This document shows, one piece after another, positions 1 through 10,145 of a stretch of 64,000 nucleotides of DNA. The notes beneath the pieces are model-generated. The model did not search any database. It was not told the origin of the DNA and saw nothing but the letters and a program-made list of their open reading frames with translations. How positions within the stretch are numbered: the first letter of the stretch is position 1; each line of letters opens with the position of its first letter. The DNA comes from Gracilaria gracilis (Eukaryota; Rhodophyta; Florideophyceae; Gracilariales; Gracilariaceae), in NCBI GenBank assembly GCA_030374805.1, contig JARGSG010000012.1, positions 620,001-684,000 of the forward strand. Reading direction: 5' to 3'. The position numbers were made by a program, and so were the translations under genes.

Positions 1-201
1 AACACCAGGTCTGCATGTACAGACCAGTCTCTTCTAGAGTAGATACGATCCTAGTAGCGTTGCCTTCGCCTCCTAAATAGTTACTAGTGTTCCAAAGAAC
101 TTTGGCATGCATGATAACAATGGTTTCAAATTCTTTCGCACTGCCACTCGTTCCCACATGTGCATATCCCAAAAGGTAATGCACTGGCATTTCATGAAGG
201 T

Positions 202-1785
202 TTACATAGTTCGCAGACCCTCATCATCAACAATGCGTTCCATTGAGTACTCTGACTGCAGTATGTCGGCTACTAGATTCAATTTCAATGATGGTGAAAC
301 GTCGATTTCATTGATCCCACGAATCCGTTCAATGATCATAGCATCTCTAACCTTGTAACTGTGAACATTTATCGTCTCAGTATAAAACAATGTGTCCCCT
401 TCATTTTCGTTGCTCTCTTCACTTTGTAAGCCATTATGCTCACTTTGTTCTAATTCGCAAGGAACACTGTTGTTTATCGGCCATATCTTTGCTTCTTCAA
501 ATGCATTTCGTACAATTCCAGGAGACATTGCACTATGCCCTGCAACGGCAAGCCTTAATTTCAAGGACACATCAGCCTTCTCTATGTAGCTTTTTTGAAG
601 CATATCGTGCGTGTCATGAGCAGCTTGGTGGAAAACATTGTTGATTAACTTTCTGTACAGCTGATAATGCCCAGTCAAGTTCACTGGTAGTGAAACAACG
701 ATCATATTGAACTGTTCACACCCTTCAATCCATGTGATCCTGTCCGGGGAGCTGTGACCATGGAGTAGGAGAAGAACCGGCTGCGACTGTTCGACTCCCA
801 TTCGAATGAAGTCTTCGAATAAATTGATGATAATAGGGAGATTTGCCCGATTGACAAGCCCATTGTGGGTCACGAGGAATCTGGTATCCGTGGGACACCA
901 ACCAGTTTGTGTTAACCAGTGGGGGGCGTCTGATTGGGACAGGAAATCATCTTGCGACAGGGGTTTTAACCAGTCTGACATCCCTTTTTGTTTCGGGACA
1001 GTCAGCAACAATGGGGCAACATTTCCAGCAGCCGATACCACGATAGACGCCGCCATATGAGCGTCTGACTGTGCTGGTGAAGACTCTTTATTGCCGTTTT
1101 CTGATGTACGACATTCACTCTTCTTTCCGAAATGCGAAAAGACGGTGGTTTCATGACAGCTCCATATTCGCCGCGGATCTTCAAATATAGATGGATACTC
1201 CGACTTAACGAACTGAAGAACATCATCGAGAGACTTCACACTCTTGAAGGTTTTTGAGTGTTGTGTTCCACGGGATTCCGGGCTAAACAACGTAAAAGAC
1301 TCTCTTTGAGATGATGCCAATCCGTCTTTTAATTGGAAAAGCCTTGGAAAGCATCCCTGTTTACGACGTGTTAAGCGAGCTCGTTTTTTGAACTTCATTC
1401 GTTCTTTCTCCTTCTGAGCAGTCGAAGTTTGTTCACGCTCTGAAGCAATGCATTCTGCGTGACAATGCGCAGGATCCAAAAGTTTGCTCAGGGACTTGTC
1501 ATCACTGAAACTGATGGCTTGGTGAAGCTGAGAAACGATATTTGGGGACACACCACTGAGCTCAACAACTTTCTGAGTCAAAAATTGCTGCTTCAAAAGC
1601 TTCACTGCATAGTTGCGCTTCTGCTTCTCGCATGTATGCTTCCTGATTCTGTCTCGATGCACTGGTGTTTCAGTACTACATGGGGACATTTTTAGTCGAC
1701 AGAGCTGAGGATGCTTGCCAAGGGAGAAGCCAGAGAGCGAGAGAGGTGGATAGCTCAAGTCAGATTTGGCCTCGTTTCGGTTCAT
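202..1785 (-). CDS. pogo/Tigger-like DDE transposase ORF, catalytically degenerate
   Basis: This 527-residue open frame has the layout of a pogo/Tigger (DDE_1) transposase. A helix-turn-helix-like N-terminus lies at about 58-92, including FLTQKVVELSGVSPNIVSQL, and an RNase H-fold DDE core at about 205-390. The landmarks are recognisable, but the catalytic acids are gone. The first block reads SCHETTV (His211 where family members have Asp in xDET). The second reads LLLLHGHSS (His342 in place of Asp in DGHSS). The third block, LPVNLTGHYQ near 366-375, lacks the usual Asp of LxPLDVGVF. The frame is otherwise open, with ATG at 1785 and stop at 202. It may be a decayed copy that happens to stay open, or a host-recruited DNA-binding protein. 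I did not find convincing terminal inverted repeats. Confidence 0.72.
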   Translation of the reverse strand: MNRNEAKSDLSYPPLSLSGFSLGKHPQLCRLKMSPCSTETPVHRDRIRKHTCEKQKRNYAVKLLKQQFLTQKVVELSGVSPNIVSQLHQAISFSDDKSLSKLLDPAHCHAECIASEREQTSTAQKEKERMKFKKRARLTRRKQGCFPRLFQLKDGLASSQRESFTLFSPESRGTQHSKTFKSVKSLDDVLQFVKSEYPSIFEDPRRIWSCHETTVFSHFGKKSECRTSENGNKESSPAQSDAHMAASIVVSAAGNVAPLLLTVPKQKGMSDWLKPLSQDDFLSQSDAPHWLTQTGWCPTDTRFLVTHNGLVNRANLPIIINLFEDFIRMGVEQSQPVLLLLHGHSSPDRITWIEGCEQFNMIVVSLPVNLTGHYQLYRKLINNVFHQAAHDTHDMLQKSYIEKADVSLKLRLAVAGHSAMSPGIVRNAFEEAKIWPINNSVPCELEQSEHNGLQSEESNENEGDTLFYTETINVHSYKVRDAMIIERIRGINEIDVSPSLKLNLVADILQSEYSMERIVDDEGLRTM

Positions 1786-2063
1786 GGTTTACGCGCCAAC
1801 AGCACACATGATGAAAGATTGATAGATACAGTAAGCTTGTATACGTGTACGTGGGCTTACAGTACAAGTGATCTCATTGCTTTGTCAATGCGGCAGCTCT
1901 AGCTCTACCCGCATTTGGTTGACCCAGAAAGGGGTTGCGGCCTTGATCTCATATCATCGTGCCACCTTCTCTACAATTCTGGATGATAAACGGCAATAGC
2001 TTTTCCATCAATCTTAGAACGTGATACTATTCTTCTTTTTGATGTTAGTTTTGTAGCGCTCAG

Positions 2064-2987
2064 ATGGCTTTCGTGAATTCATTTCTGGGATCAGACTTCA
2101 AGTCAAGAAATAACAAAGTTGGCAGTCTGCAGACTTGTCCTTCGACCCCAACCAAAACTCTTCGGATGAAGATATCCGCAAAACGAAGGGTTCCTCCTGA
2201 AGGGTTGCGAGAAGAAGCCACAAGTTCTGTTGATGACGAACCATCATCTGGAAAAGTGTACGCCCCGCGACAGCAGAGAGGCGGGGGAAGGCGCTTTCGC
2301 GGTTTTGTACGATCCCAGGGAAAGAAGCTTGTTTCGGAAAGGCTCCCACCAAATCCTCCAGGTTTGCGTATCGCTTCAGGATCGGTTAAAGGACGGCGAA
2401 TTCGATCTCCGAATGTGTACCTTCGGCCTATGATGGCCAAAGTCCGGGAGGCAGTCTTTTCCATGCTAGACACACTCGATGCTCTCCCAAAGAATGGAAT
2501 ATGCTTGGACTTGTTTGCAGGCTGCGGTAGCGTTGGGATTGAGGCTTTGTCACGGGGAATGAACAGAGCAATCTTTGTGGACTACTCGCGGGCGTGCGTC
2601 GATTCTATCAACGACAATTTAGCGACCTGCAACTTTGATGATAGAAGTCTGGCGGTATGTTCCCGGGTGGAGGAGTTTTTGCGAGATGGGACTAAGTATA
2701 ACTATGGAAAGCATTATGATTTGATTACGATTACTCCGCCCTACGAAGAGGTAGACTATTCACAGTTGATGAAGTCTGTTGCTGAATCTGATTGTGTAGG
2801 AGAACAAACATTCGTTGTCGTGGAGTACCCGGTAGAGCTTCGCACGTTTCCACCCAGCCTTGGTAACCGACTGGTAGGCATCCGTAATCGCCGATATGGC
2901 CGAACGGTTATTGCAATTTATGCGTGTCAACCAGATGTGGATATCGAATTGCGACCAGATGAGTTCATCAGTGTCGGACGACGGTAA
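2064..2987 (+). CDS. rsmD: RsmD-like rRNA (guanine-N2)-methyltransferase, probably plastid
   Basis: The protein has 307 residues. The first 95 or so are Ser/Arg-rich and look like an organelle transit region. The rest matches the RsmD family, which methylates a guanine of small-subunit rRNA using S-adenosylmethionine. Landmarks are GLRIASGSVKGRRI (100-113), RPMMAKVREAVFSML (121-135), the SAM-binding loop LDLFAGCGSVGIEALSRG (148-165), an acidic residue after strand 2 in FVDYS, and the catalytic motif TPPYEEVDY (224-232). Bacterial RsmD has DPPF/Y at this site; as I recall, plant plastid homologues carry TPPYEEV, which agrees with a plastid role. ATG at 2064 is the first in frame. Upstream lies the divergent transposase-derived ORF, with 278 nt between. 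Confidence 0.9.
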   Translation: MAFVNSFLGSDFKSRNNKVGSLQTCPSTPTKTLRMKISAKRRVPPEGLREEATSSVDDEPSSGKVYAPRQQRGGGRRFRGFVRSQGKKLVSERLPPNPPGLRIASGSVKGRRIRSPNVYLRPMMAKVREAVFSMLDTLDALPKNGICLDLFAGCGSVGIEALSRGMNRAIFVDYSRACVDSINDNLATCNFDDRSLAVCSRVEEFLRDGTKYNYGKHYDLITITPPYEEVDYSQLMKSVAESDCVGEQTFVVVEYPVELRTFPPSLGNRLVGIRNRRYGRTVIAIYACQPDVDIELRPDEFISVGRR

Positions 2988-3073
2988 CTGGATCTCTTAG
3001 TCTGTTCTTCATACTAAAGTGGCTTGCCATAATGAGCTTCTCTTTACCTCGATCACCTCCAGCAAAATGCAAA

Positions 3074-3640
3074 TTACTGATCCCCTGGAGCCTTTGTAAT
3101 ATCAATAGTGGGCACGTCCCCTGCATACGTCACAATATCTTCCAGTTCTTCTGTTTCTTTGTCGGTATTGAATGACCGGAGTTGAATTTCACAAGTGAAA
3201 ACGAAATCTTCTCCAATCTGAAACCTTTGCTTCAATTCCTTCATATTCAGCTCAGCAAGGGCATCGTCTCCTTCCAATGTTTGAAGTTCCAATTCTTTAG
3301 CCGCGTCTTCGATCACAACGTTACAGGAGTCGTGGAGAACGAACGTTTCGATTTCATTCATAACGAAAGGCGGGATCGTTCCTTTTCGAAATCCTTTGAA
3401 GTCAGCGTTTTTCTTCACAGCCTGAACGCTTTCTTTTCGTTTAACTTTAGATACGGCTCCAGGAATTTCAAGTTCCAGTTTGTACTTTGCCACGTCACCG
3501 TCGCCCGACTGGAGAACTACATCGAGTTTCTCATGCGACAAAAGAGTCATGTTCGGCCGCGTTGCACAACAGCTCTTGCGAAACGATCTGCATTTCGAGT
3601 GTGTTCCAGGACACCATGGTGAAGTGAAGCCTAATCCCAT
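3074..3640 (-). CDS. Trigger-factor N-domain protein, probably plastid
   Basis: This is a 188-residue protein from the first ATG (3640). The open frame continues upstream without an ATG. The central part matches the ribosome-binding N-terminal domain of bacterial trigger factor: a beta strand LELEIPGAVSKVKRKESVQ, then DFKGFRKGTIPPFV, which contains the GFRxGxxP ribosome-docking signature, and a C-terminal strand FVFTCEIQLRSF. The peptidyl-prolyl isomerase and C-terminal chaperone domains of full trigger factor are absent. Stand-alone TF-N proteins are known in plastids of plants and algae. The Cys/Arg/Ser-rich first 45 residues could be a transit peptide. It is convergent with the RsmD-like gene, with 86 nt between stop codons. 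The role is inferred to be binding at the plastid ribosome exit or a folding helper. Confidence 0.8.
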   Translation of the reverse strand: MGLGFTSPWCPGTHSKCRSFRKSCCATRPNMTLLSHEKLDVVLQSGDGDVAKYKLELEIPGAVSKVKRKESVQAVKKNADFKGFRKGTIPPFVMNEIETFVLHDSCNVVIEDAAKELELQTLEGDDALAELNMKELKQRFQIGEDFVFTCEIQLRSFNTDKETEELEDIVTYAGDVPTIDITKAPGDQ

Positions 3641-4397
3641 TATTATTTTCTGCACAACCAGGCAGTTTTCCGGGCAATGAGAGAGAGTCACTCTGTTTAG
3701 CACGAAGCAAGAGATACTCGAGGAACGTGCCAAAAGATCAGACGGCAAGTATTCCTATCTACTCTTCTCCAGAACAACTTTTCGGCAAATTGCTAGTACG
3801 ATGCCTTCGATAGTTTTGCACCTCGCGAATATGAACACAGCAACTTGCTGAGATCAACAAAGGACCAACCCGAGAGATTGCATTGCAGGGTCCTGGGTCA
3901 AGAATTCATCCCAAAAACAAAAATTTATTGACGATCACGTGATGTGAAGGTGCTACTGTACCGTCGGTAGCACAAGAACTTGGTACCGTCGTACAGTATT
4001 GCTTGGCTACAACTATTGTTTTGAGCTTCTTTCGTTCTTTGACTTCTTCTTCTTCCGAAAACAAAACAATGCGGGTGGCGACAAACGCGAAGGGAGCACT
4101 CAACAAGAAGAAAAACGCAGAGTGCTCTCGAGAGAGTACCACTCTGCAATTAGTAATTGAAATATTAAACCCGTAAACAAGATAAAGAGAGAGAGAGGAA
4201 TTGTAAGACGAAAACTATCGCTACACGGTACAGACTGCAGAGTGCTCGAAACGTTCTCGTGGATTAGATAAGACCTTCTTTACAAAAGATACAAAAGAGA
4301 GCACTGTTAACCATGTATCATCCCACAATACCACTTTTACCGAGTGGGCAAAGAATACCTGAACATGAATAGAGCAAGGATTGACTCTTCCTTCCAG
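3641..4397. other. Intergenic, no gene seen
   Basis: This stretch holds the upstream region of the TF-N gene and the 3' flank of the GT61-like gene. It contains a short GA-rich run near 4186-4198. Small frames on the minus strand (3906-4149) have no recognisable features. Confidence 0.4.
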
Positions 4398-6452
4398 CTA
4401 AAGCTCGCAAGTCTTCTTCCAATCTACGAGTGCCTTTCGAACAAGAAGCTTAAGGTGATGCACGTCTATGTGAGTGGCGCGAGTCCGCCTAAACTCCCTG
4501 CACTCTAGATCCGCCCAACACGAGTGTAAGTTTCGAGCCACATCCCCGAATCGGTCGTACATAAGCAATTCGGTATTCTTGAAGTGTCGGTTCTCCAGTC
4601 TGTAGTGTTTCAATCGCGCATCTTTAGCAAGACTTTCAAAGGAATGATCAAGGATTCCATGCGGAAGTACCTCGATTACCTGTGCACCTCTAGGCATGTA
4701 GATCACTCCTTCGTTTACACGTCCAGTGACGGTAACCAAGAACGTCATCTTATTGAATGTAAGAGCTTCAGGTAGAATAGAGGGGTGGTGGTGACAATGT
4801 TGATCTTCAGCGCCATTTCTGATATGTTCGTCGCGAGAGCACATGGAGTCGAAACATCCAGCTCGTTTCGTTCCCTTTGGACATGGAAGTGAAGGTGATT
4901 GAATAAACTGTATGTCAACTTTGTCGTCTATATGCGCCTTTACCAGCTCATGCTGTATCGCCTCCCTCACTTCCGCGGAGTTCGATACAGTGCCCGCATG
5001 AGTATGTTGCTCTTGACGTTCCAGAACCCATATTGTCTTCTTCGTAGTACCCACATCTTTGCAGGTTCTTGCGAGTTTGCCCTTCAAAGCGGAACCTTCA
5101 TGCTTTTCAATTAGTCCTTTAACGGCTTCATAGGACTCAACGGATTTAGCATGACCTTCAAATTCAGATCCAAGAGCAAGAACTCGCTCAAAGCATAGTA
5201 GTCGAGGTCGTAAACGAGCAAGCTCAATCCTGTTCTCTTCCGGAACATCTCCGAGAAAGTAGTCATACGCTTTACGAACCACAATTTCCTGCCCTGCTGA
5301 TGGGGTGAAGGACTCAGCCGCAACCCTCACATTACCAGTATACTTCGTCTTTTTCAAAGTATCAAGCAATGAGCGCATAGGAATAAGAGATGGTTGCAGG
5401 TGATTTGTATAGGAATGGATTGATCGACCACGCCAAATGATAGTTGTCCCGTCGATATGAACGACCTTCTGATCTGGACTGGCCAATATTTGCGACTTTC
5501 TCTTCCAAGACACGCTCAAAGCTGCGCCATAGCGATAGAGATATCCTGGAAACCTAGTCTTTCTGTCCCTGCTCAATCTCGGTACGAGGAATTTGTTTCG
5601 TTGCGTACAGTAACACACATTCTGCAGAGAAATCAGGCGAACGTCTGTGGTTCGGGATCTTGTAGGCTTGAACGCGGTAAACTCTTTGTCAATCAACGGT
5701 TTACCGTCTGGAAGCTCCGAGAAGCTTGTCTCGTCAAAGTGAAAACGGCGGTGTTTATGACCGATGTTCGATTGGCTGGTTTTCTCGTGGGGATGTCGAG
5801 GTGGTGTGGAAATAGCGTCATTAGACTTCTTCCCATTCGATGGTTTCTTGGCCGTTGCTGACATGACGTGGCTTTCCCTGTTATGGATTCGGGATTTTTG
5901 CTTGCTTTGATGAGAAGCATGGTTTTCAGCCGGTGTAGTGATTTTGGGTTCCTTATCAAGGGAAAGACTAGGGTGATGATTCTTATCGTCAATAACAGTA
6001 TTCGGTTTAGTCGACGGAGTGAGTGCAGAATGTAGAGGCCCAGATGTATTTGGACGTGAATCATGGGCATATACGAGTTTCGAATCTTGCAAGGTCTTCT
6101 CTCCGTTCATTCCAAAGTCAGTTCCCTTCATCTCCCAATTAGTGTACTCGGTGGAGTCGTTTGATGAAGGTTTGAAATGAGGTTCGATGGTCAATGAAGG
6201 TGAGATGGTATTCGAAGACACGAAGAACGCAACTAGAATAGACAGAGCGATAGGGAACACAGCAAATCTCGTAGAAAACTTTAAGCGGCGGAAGCTATTC
6301 TTTGCCCGCCGGATGTATGGATTAACCATATGAAGAAGAGCTGTCGAGTTTGAGCTGGAGAAGAAGCCCTTGGGACGATACGTAGTATTCGGTCCCGCGT
6401 TCTTCAACTTCTGAGCACCAACATGGAAAACAACGTGGTCGCTGTACAACAT
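4398..6452 (-). CDS. GT61-like glycosyltransferase (DUF563), Golgi type II membrane protein
   Basis: The 684-residue protein begins with a basic stretch, then a single hydrophobic anchor at about 61-80 (FAVFPIALSILVAFFVSS). A low-complexity Ser/His/Lys stem runs to about 250 and a C-terminal catalytic region follows. The C-terminal part contains TGRVNEGVIYMPRGAQVIEV, which resembles the GT61/EOGT-type motif (HGAGLxNxxFxPxGxxVIE) with a changed first element. Preceding patches such as KTIWVLERQEQHTH and VDIQFIQSPSLPCP fit the same fold. Family members add xylose, arabinose or GlcNAc to glycans in the secretory pathway; the acceptor here is unknown. ATG at 6452 is first, but Met42 would give a more typical short cytosolic tail before the anchor. 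A weak TATA-like element lies near 6590 on the minus strand. Confidence 0.72.
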   Translation of the reverse strand: MLYSDHVVFHVGAQKLKNAGPNTTYRPKGFFSSSNSTALLHMVNPYIRRAKNSFRRLKFSTRFAVFPIALSILVAFFVSSNTISPSLTIEPHFKPSSNDSTEYTNWEMKGTDFGMNGEKTLQDSKLVYAHDSRPNTSGPLHSALTPSTKPNTVIDDKNHHPSLSLDKEPKITTPAENHASHQSKQKSRIHNRESHVMSATAKKPSNGKKSNDAISTPPRHPHEKTSQSNIGHKHRRFHFDETSFSELPDGKPLIDKEFTAFKPTRSRTTDVRLISLQNVCYCTQRNKFLVPRLSRDRKTRFPGYLYRYGAALSVSWKRKSQILASPDQKVVHIDGTTIIWRGRSIHSYTNHLQPSLIPMRSLLDTLKKTKYTGNVRVAAESFTPSAGQEIVVRKAYDYFLGDVPEENRIELARLRPRLLCFERVLALGSEFEGHAKSVESYEAVKGLIEKHEGSALKGKLARTCKDVGTTKKTIWVLERQEQHTHAGTVSNSAEVREAIQHELVKAHIDDKVDIQFIQSPSLPCPKGTKRAGCFDSMCSRDEHIRNGAEDQHCHHHPSILPEALTFNKMTFLVTVTGRVNEGVIYMPRGAQVIEVLPHGILDHSFESLAKDARLKHYRLENRHFKNTELLMYDRFGDVARNLHSCWADLECREFRRTRATHIDVHHLKLLVRKALVDWKKTCEL

Positions 6453-7710
6453 CCTGAAGATGATACGTCAACAACCTTGAGAGTAATAAACTTAGTACCA
6501 CAGGTACAATGAACGAAACAAGACTGAAACGAATATTGTACCGGTGACACGACTGTGGATAGGCGGGAAGGGATATCTTCATGAGACTCATATAATACTG
6601 GCGGCGAAAAAAGTTGATACCGCTATTCATCTCATTTCAATTGACAGGTGCTAGGACTGACAAATTCGGGTCCAAGATGCATAAGACACGGCACGTCTAT
6701 CGACGGGGGTGGCGTCTAGTCTCTTCATTTCGAATTGAAAACGACTTCTTGTGTTTTATACATGTCCCTTTTGGTCTCTTAGTTATTCCGGTAAAGAATT
6801 GGGGGGGAGGGAAACCCGCCAATTCGGGAGCCACGTCGCATGAGGTGAAACATTGGGTTCCACTGCTACGACTGTCTCGGACTACCGCGAAGCACAAGGT
6901 TAGTGAACCAAGCCCCATCGATCTTCCTTTGTTCTCCGTCGATGACACGAGGAACATATGAGAGCTACGGTTGGTCAGATCGCTGGCGAATTTAGGCGTT
7001 GCAGAACATCTTCAAACAAGCGTCAAGGCTCGAGGCAGGGATTAACCTGATTGTAAAAGAAGTTGATAGGCTCATCTCCCATACTCGTCGAAGGCATGGC
7101 AACTTCGCTTCCACTGCATTCGCTTCCGGTGAGCAACTCTACGAAGGTGGATAACGTTCATGGCACTTTAAGGACGCTGTGAGCAGTTCCTGACAGCCAT
7201 ACCATTGTTATAATCAGAAACCAGGCGTAACCTCGGAGAAATATGGATGACGAATGTACGGACAAGGTATAGAATACAGACGTAAATAGATCTTGTGTGT
7301 TCTGCGAGCTTCTATGTGGGATTCCGCTCGTTTCGAGAGCAAGAGCATTCACAACTGTCCGTAGTCCTACTCCTACGGTGTCCGTAGGTCTTGCACGGCC
7401 AGAAAAGACTTGCGTACTTTCCCTAATTTTTACATTTACGAAAAAAAAGGGCTGGGTTCATGGTCGGGGAAACAGATCTCTCTGATCTAGGATACCTTCG
7501 TAGACTTCAGATCCTCGGAATCGGTGGTGAAGAAGCTATATATATTGCTCACCGCCGTTTTCTTTCGCCTACCAAAGCTATCTCCGTTGTGATTGCCGAG
7601 CGGTTACATCCCGCATTCTCGTCCGGGTCGAAGCGGCGGTGGTTAATCTATCTGCTCCTGCGTTTGACCCCCAAAACTCTTTGTTGTTGGCTCCGCGATA
7701 ACAATTCAAA
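6453..7710. other. Intergenic region between divergent genes, no gene seen
   Basis: About 1.25 kb separates the GT61-like gene from the small gene at 7711. Several short frames exist on both strands, but none shows domain features. A clear TATA-like run lies near its right end. Confidence 0.4.
7537..7545 (+). promoter_or_regulatory. TATA-like element
   Basis: TATATATAT lies 166 nt upstream of the ATG of the small gene at 7711, in a position compatible with a core promoter. Called by motif only. Confidence 0.4.
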
Positions 7711-7986
7711 ATGTGGCGTGGTGTGTTTCGAGCAACTCGCGTTCTCTTAGACGGCCGTAATCGATTTCCAGTTAACATCAAGTACACACAGACCAGAAAA
7801 CGAAATACCAGAAAACGTGTGAACATAATCAAGGAGAATGCCAAGATAATTCGAGAGGGCCAAGAAGCGTTATCGAACCGACTGGCTAGAGAACAAAGGG
7901 AACAATTGCAACAAGCTGAGAACAAGATGCCCGTCGATCCCATGCAGACGGCTACAGCGAGCATACAGAAGACAACTGTGCAATGA
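7711..7986 (+). CDS. Small basic protein, unknown
   Basis: The frame encodes 91 residues. An N-terminal basic amphipathic stretch (MWRGVFRATRVLLDGRNRF) could be a mitochondrial presequence. Next comes a Lys/Arg-rich segment TRKRNTRKRVNIIKENAKII, then a charged helix around REGQEALSNRLAREQREQLQ that may form a coiled coil. I do not recognise the family. Support comes from a TATA-like run 166 nt upstream and from the tight fit between neighbours. The FKBP-TPR gene ends 135 nt downstream on the other strand. It could also be a chance frame. Confidence 0.45.
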   Translation: MWRGVFRATRVLLDGRNRFPVNIKYTQTRKRNTRKRVNIIKENAKIIREGQEALSNRLAREQREQLQQAENKMPVDPMQTATASIQKTTVQ

Positions 7987-8121
7987 AGGCGAAACTACGG
8001 AAAGAATAAGTTGTTGAGTTAACACTCCATCGGTTTATCTCTGTGCTCCAAACAACTGGGATAGCAAAGGTCGCAAAGCATGTTACACTCAACTACGTAT
8101 GCGTGAGACGGCGCTTCCTCC

Positions 8122-9685
8122 TTATGCAAACATTGCTGCTGCTTGTTTCTTCTCCTTTTCTTCAAACTGCTTTCGCTTTCTATCCAACTTTTGGATCTCC
8201 ATACGAATCCCCATGTTGTTCCTCTGGAGATTATATGCCGCCACCAAATCTTCTCTTGCCTTGTCCCATTCACCTAGTGCAACTAACGCTCGACCTCTGT
8301 AATCGGAAGAAAACCAGTTAGTAAAGCGAAGTCAAGCGCAGTGCGAAGCGTCTCAAGTGCTTTTCAACATACCTGTAATAAAACGCTTTGAAACTTGACG
8401 GATCAGCGCTTAGAGCGAGAGATGAACTTTCGACAGCCTTCTTGAACTGCTCCAATTTGAGTAGACACAGCGACAAGTTGTTGAGGGTTGTCACGTGAAG
8501 AGCAGAGACTTCTGCTTTCGTTGGGCCTTCACTTCCCTCCTCCTCAATTCCACTCCCATCTTCCTTCGCTGCTGACAATGGAGCTCCTCCATTATCCTCC
8601 ACAGGTTTGCTACTTGAGCCTTGGTCTTCGACAGGTTTTGTAGCCTCAGAATCGCGTTCTGCTTCAGGTTTCGGTTGTATTTGTTGCTCGGGTTGCTGTT
8701 CTGGAGTGGTGTCCATTGTAGACTCGACGCCCGTACCATTAGTGTGTACATGCTCTTCACTAGTTTGTTGATCGGTTCCGTTTTCATTTTCTGTAGGAAT
8801 CGGCGCTGAGTCTCCCTCTTGAGTTGCTGTGCTTACATCCAACGTTTCAACTTCCTCGCCTTCGTTGGCGCTCTCTGGCATAGGATATGTTGAGTTGATT
8901 GGTTGTTGGGGATCTGTGGCAGCCGAGGGTAAGACTCCATTTGTATCTTGGTGGCCATTTTCATCGACTAGCGCTTCTACAAAACCTTCCTCCTTCGGCT
9001 CTGGTGGTTGTTCTGGGTTTGAAATGGAAGCTTGGCCGTTTCCTGCTGCCTCGCCGTTGATAGGCTGAGCATCACTAGTGTGTTGTAATTGGTCGTTTTG
9101 CTCCCGTTGCGCGTGTTGGCTGTCATCCTTGTAAAACACTTTGGCCAAGTACTGAATGCACTGGCTGTACTGGGCCATGGCGCGGTCATACTTGAGTTCC
9201 TTAAACAGCGCATTTCCTTGTTCTTTGCATTTCTTTGCCATTTCAAAGCGTTCGGCAGGAGTCATCTCAGCAAAAGGCTTCCTCTTCTCGCCATGCTCAA
9301 AGTGAAGCAGCTCAACTTCCATATACACGGTTGCATGTGGCGGCACGCCCTTCCTCTTCAGTCCCTTGGATCCAAAAGCGTACGGGGCAGCTGCCTTGAC
9401 CCTACACTTTTCTCCCAGCTTCATGCTATGCGCAACCAATTCCAGCGCGGGAATGACCTTTCTTCGCCCCAGCGTGAACACAAGCACGCCGTCTTTTCGT
9501 CGCGAAGACGAGTCAAACACGTCCGCATCGCGCTCATCAGACAGACGCAACGAGTACTTGAGAGACACCTTTGCCGCCCGTCCCGCAGTCTCGCCGTCGC
9601 CCTCAACTAGAATTGTCTTGAGCAGCGAGCGGTCATTAGTGAGGTCCTCCGTACCGTCGGCCAAGTCCCATTTGGAGCGCGGCAT
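8122..9685 (-). CDS. FKBP-type prolyl isomerase with TPR repeats, one intron
   Basis: Two exons, 8373-9685 and 8122-8296, are joined across a 76-nt intron, giving 495 residues. Residues 35-128 form an FKBP domain (VFDSS, TLGRRKVIPALELVAHSMKL, PYAFGSKG, VYMEVELLHF). A first TPR begins at 143 (AERFEMAKKCKEQGNALFKE). Two more TPRs lie at about 390-470, the last completed only by exon 2 (FYYR then GRALVALGEWDKAREDLVAA). A very long acidic, Gln/Pro/Ser-rich insert (about 190-385) separates TPR 1 and TPR 2. The tail is a charged helix ending AAAMFA. FKBP-TPR proteins (FKBP4/ROF type) act with Hsp90; the insert would disturb the usual TPR groove or loop out of it. A minus-strand TATAAAG lies 123 nt upstream. 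Confidence 0.88.
8297..8372 (-). other. Spliceosomal intron of FKBP-TPR gene (76 nt)
   Basis: Donor GTATGT, a perfect branch-site match TACTAAC about 20 nt before the end, and acceptor TTACAG. Splicing restores the TPR motif across the junction, with codon AG|A for Arg. Confidence 0.85.
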
Positions 9686-10145
9686 GGCTGTTCAAAGATG
9701 CAAGGGCGACAATTTGGCGCCGCGCGTGCGTTCCCCGCCGACGAGCGTGTGTGTGTGTGTGTGCGGCTGCGCAGATCTGCTGCGCGGCGGCGTCCACCGC
9801 GGAGCACTTTATAATTTGTCGTGGCCAAGTGACGTGCGTGCGCGTTGTGCAACTTGCGCAGCACGCGCGGCGCGCGGAGATGCTGAAATGGCGATAAAAA
9901 ATGCGCACATGGCCGTTATATGACGGCGCGCGAATCTGCGCACGAGATCTTTAAAAACGACGCCAATTATGAGAAATGCGCGGCGCAACTCGGGCGCGCA
10001 CCTTCCTCAAGTTGCGTCCGCGCGGCCGCCGCCGTCAGCGCTGTAAACTTCACAACCGCATCGATCGATCGATCGATCGAGCGCTGCGGGTGCGGGAGAC
10101 GATCTACGAACGAGCTTCGGTTGCCGTTCGGCTGCCGGCGCAACC
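9686..10145. promoter_or_regulatory. Head-to-head promoter region with simple repeats
   Basis: This GC-rich spacer between the divergent FKBP-TPR and glycine-rich genes contains a GT dinucleotide run (about 9746-9763) and five tandem TCGA units (10060-10081). A minus-strand TATA box points to the FKBP gene. Open frames across it are a by-product of high GC. Confidence 0.5.
9808..9814 (-). promoter_or_regulatory. TATA box of FKBP-TPR gene
   Basis: TATAAAG on the minus strand, 123 nt upstream of the ATG at 9685. Confidence 0.5.

Noticed and set aside
3906-4149. Short minus-strand frames near 3.9-4.15 kb
   Set aside because: No motifs or signal, and A/T-simple sequence.
6614-6961. Overlapping plus- and minus-strand frames in the 6.6-7.0 kb spacer
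   Set aside because: Neither has recognisable features; the composition of the translated products looks random.
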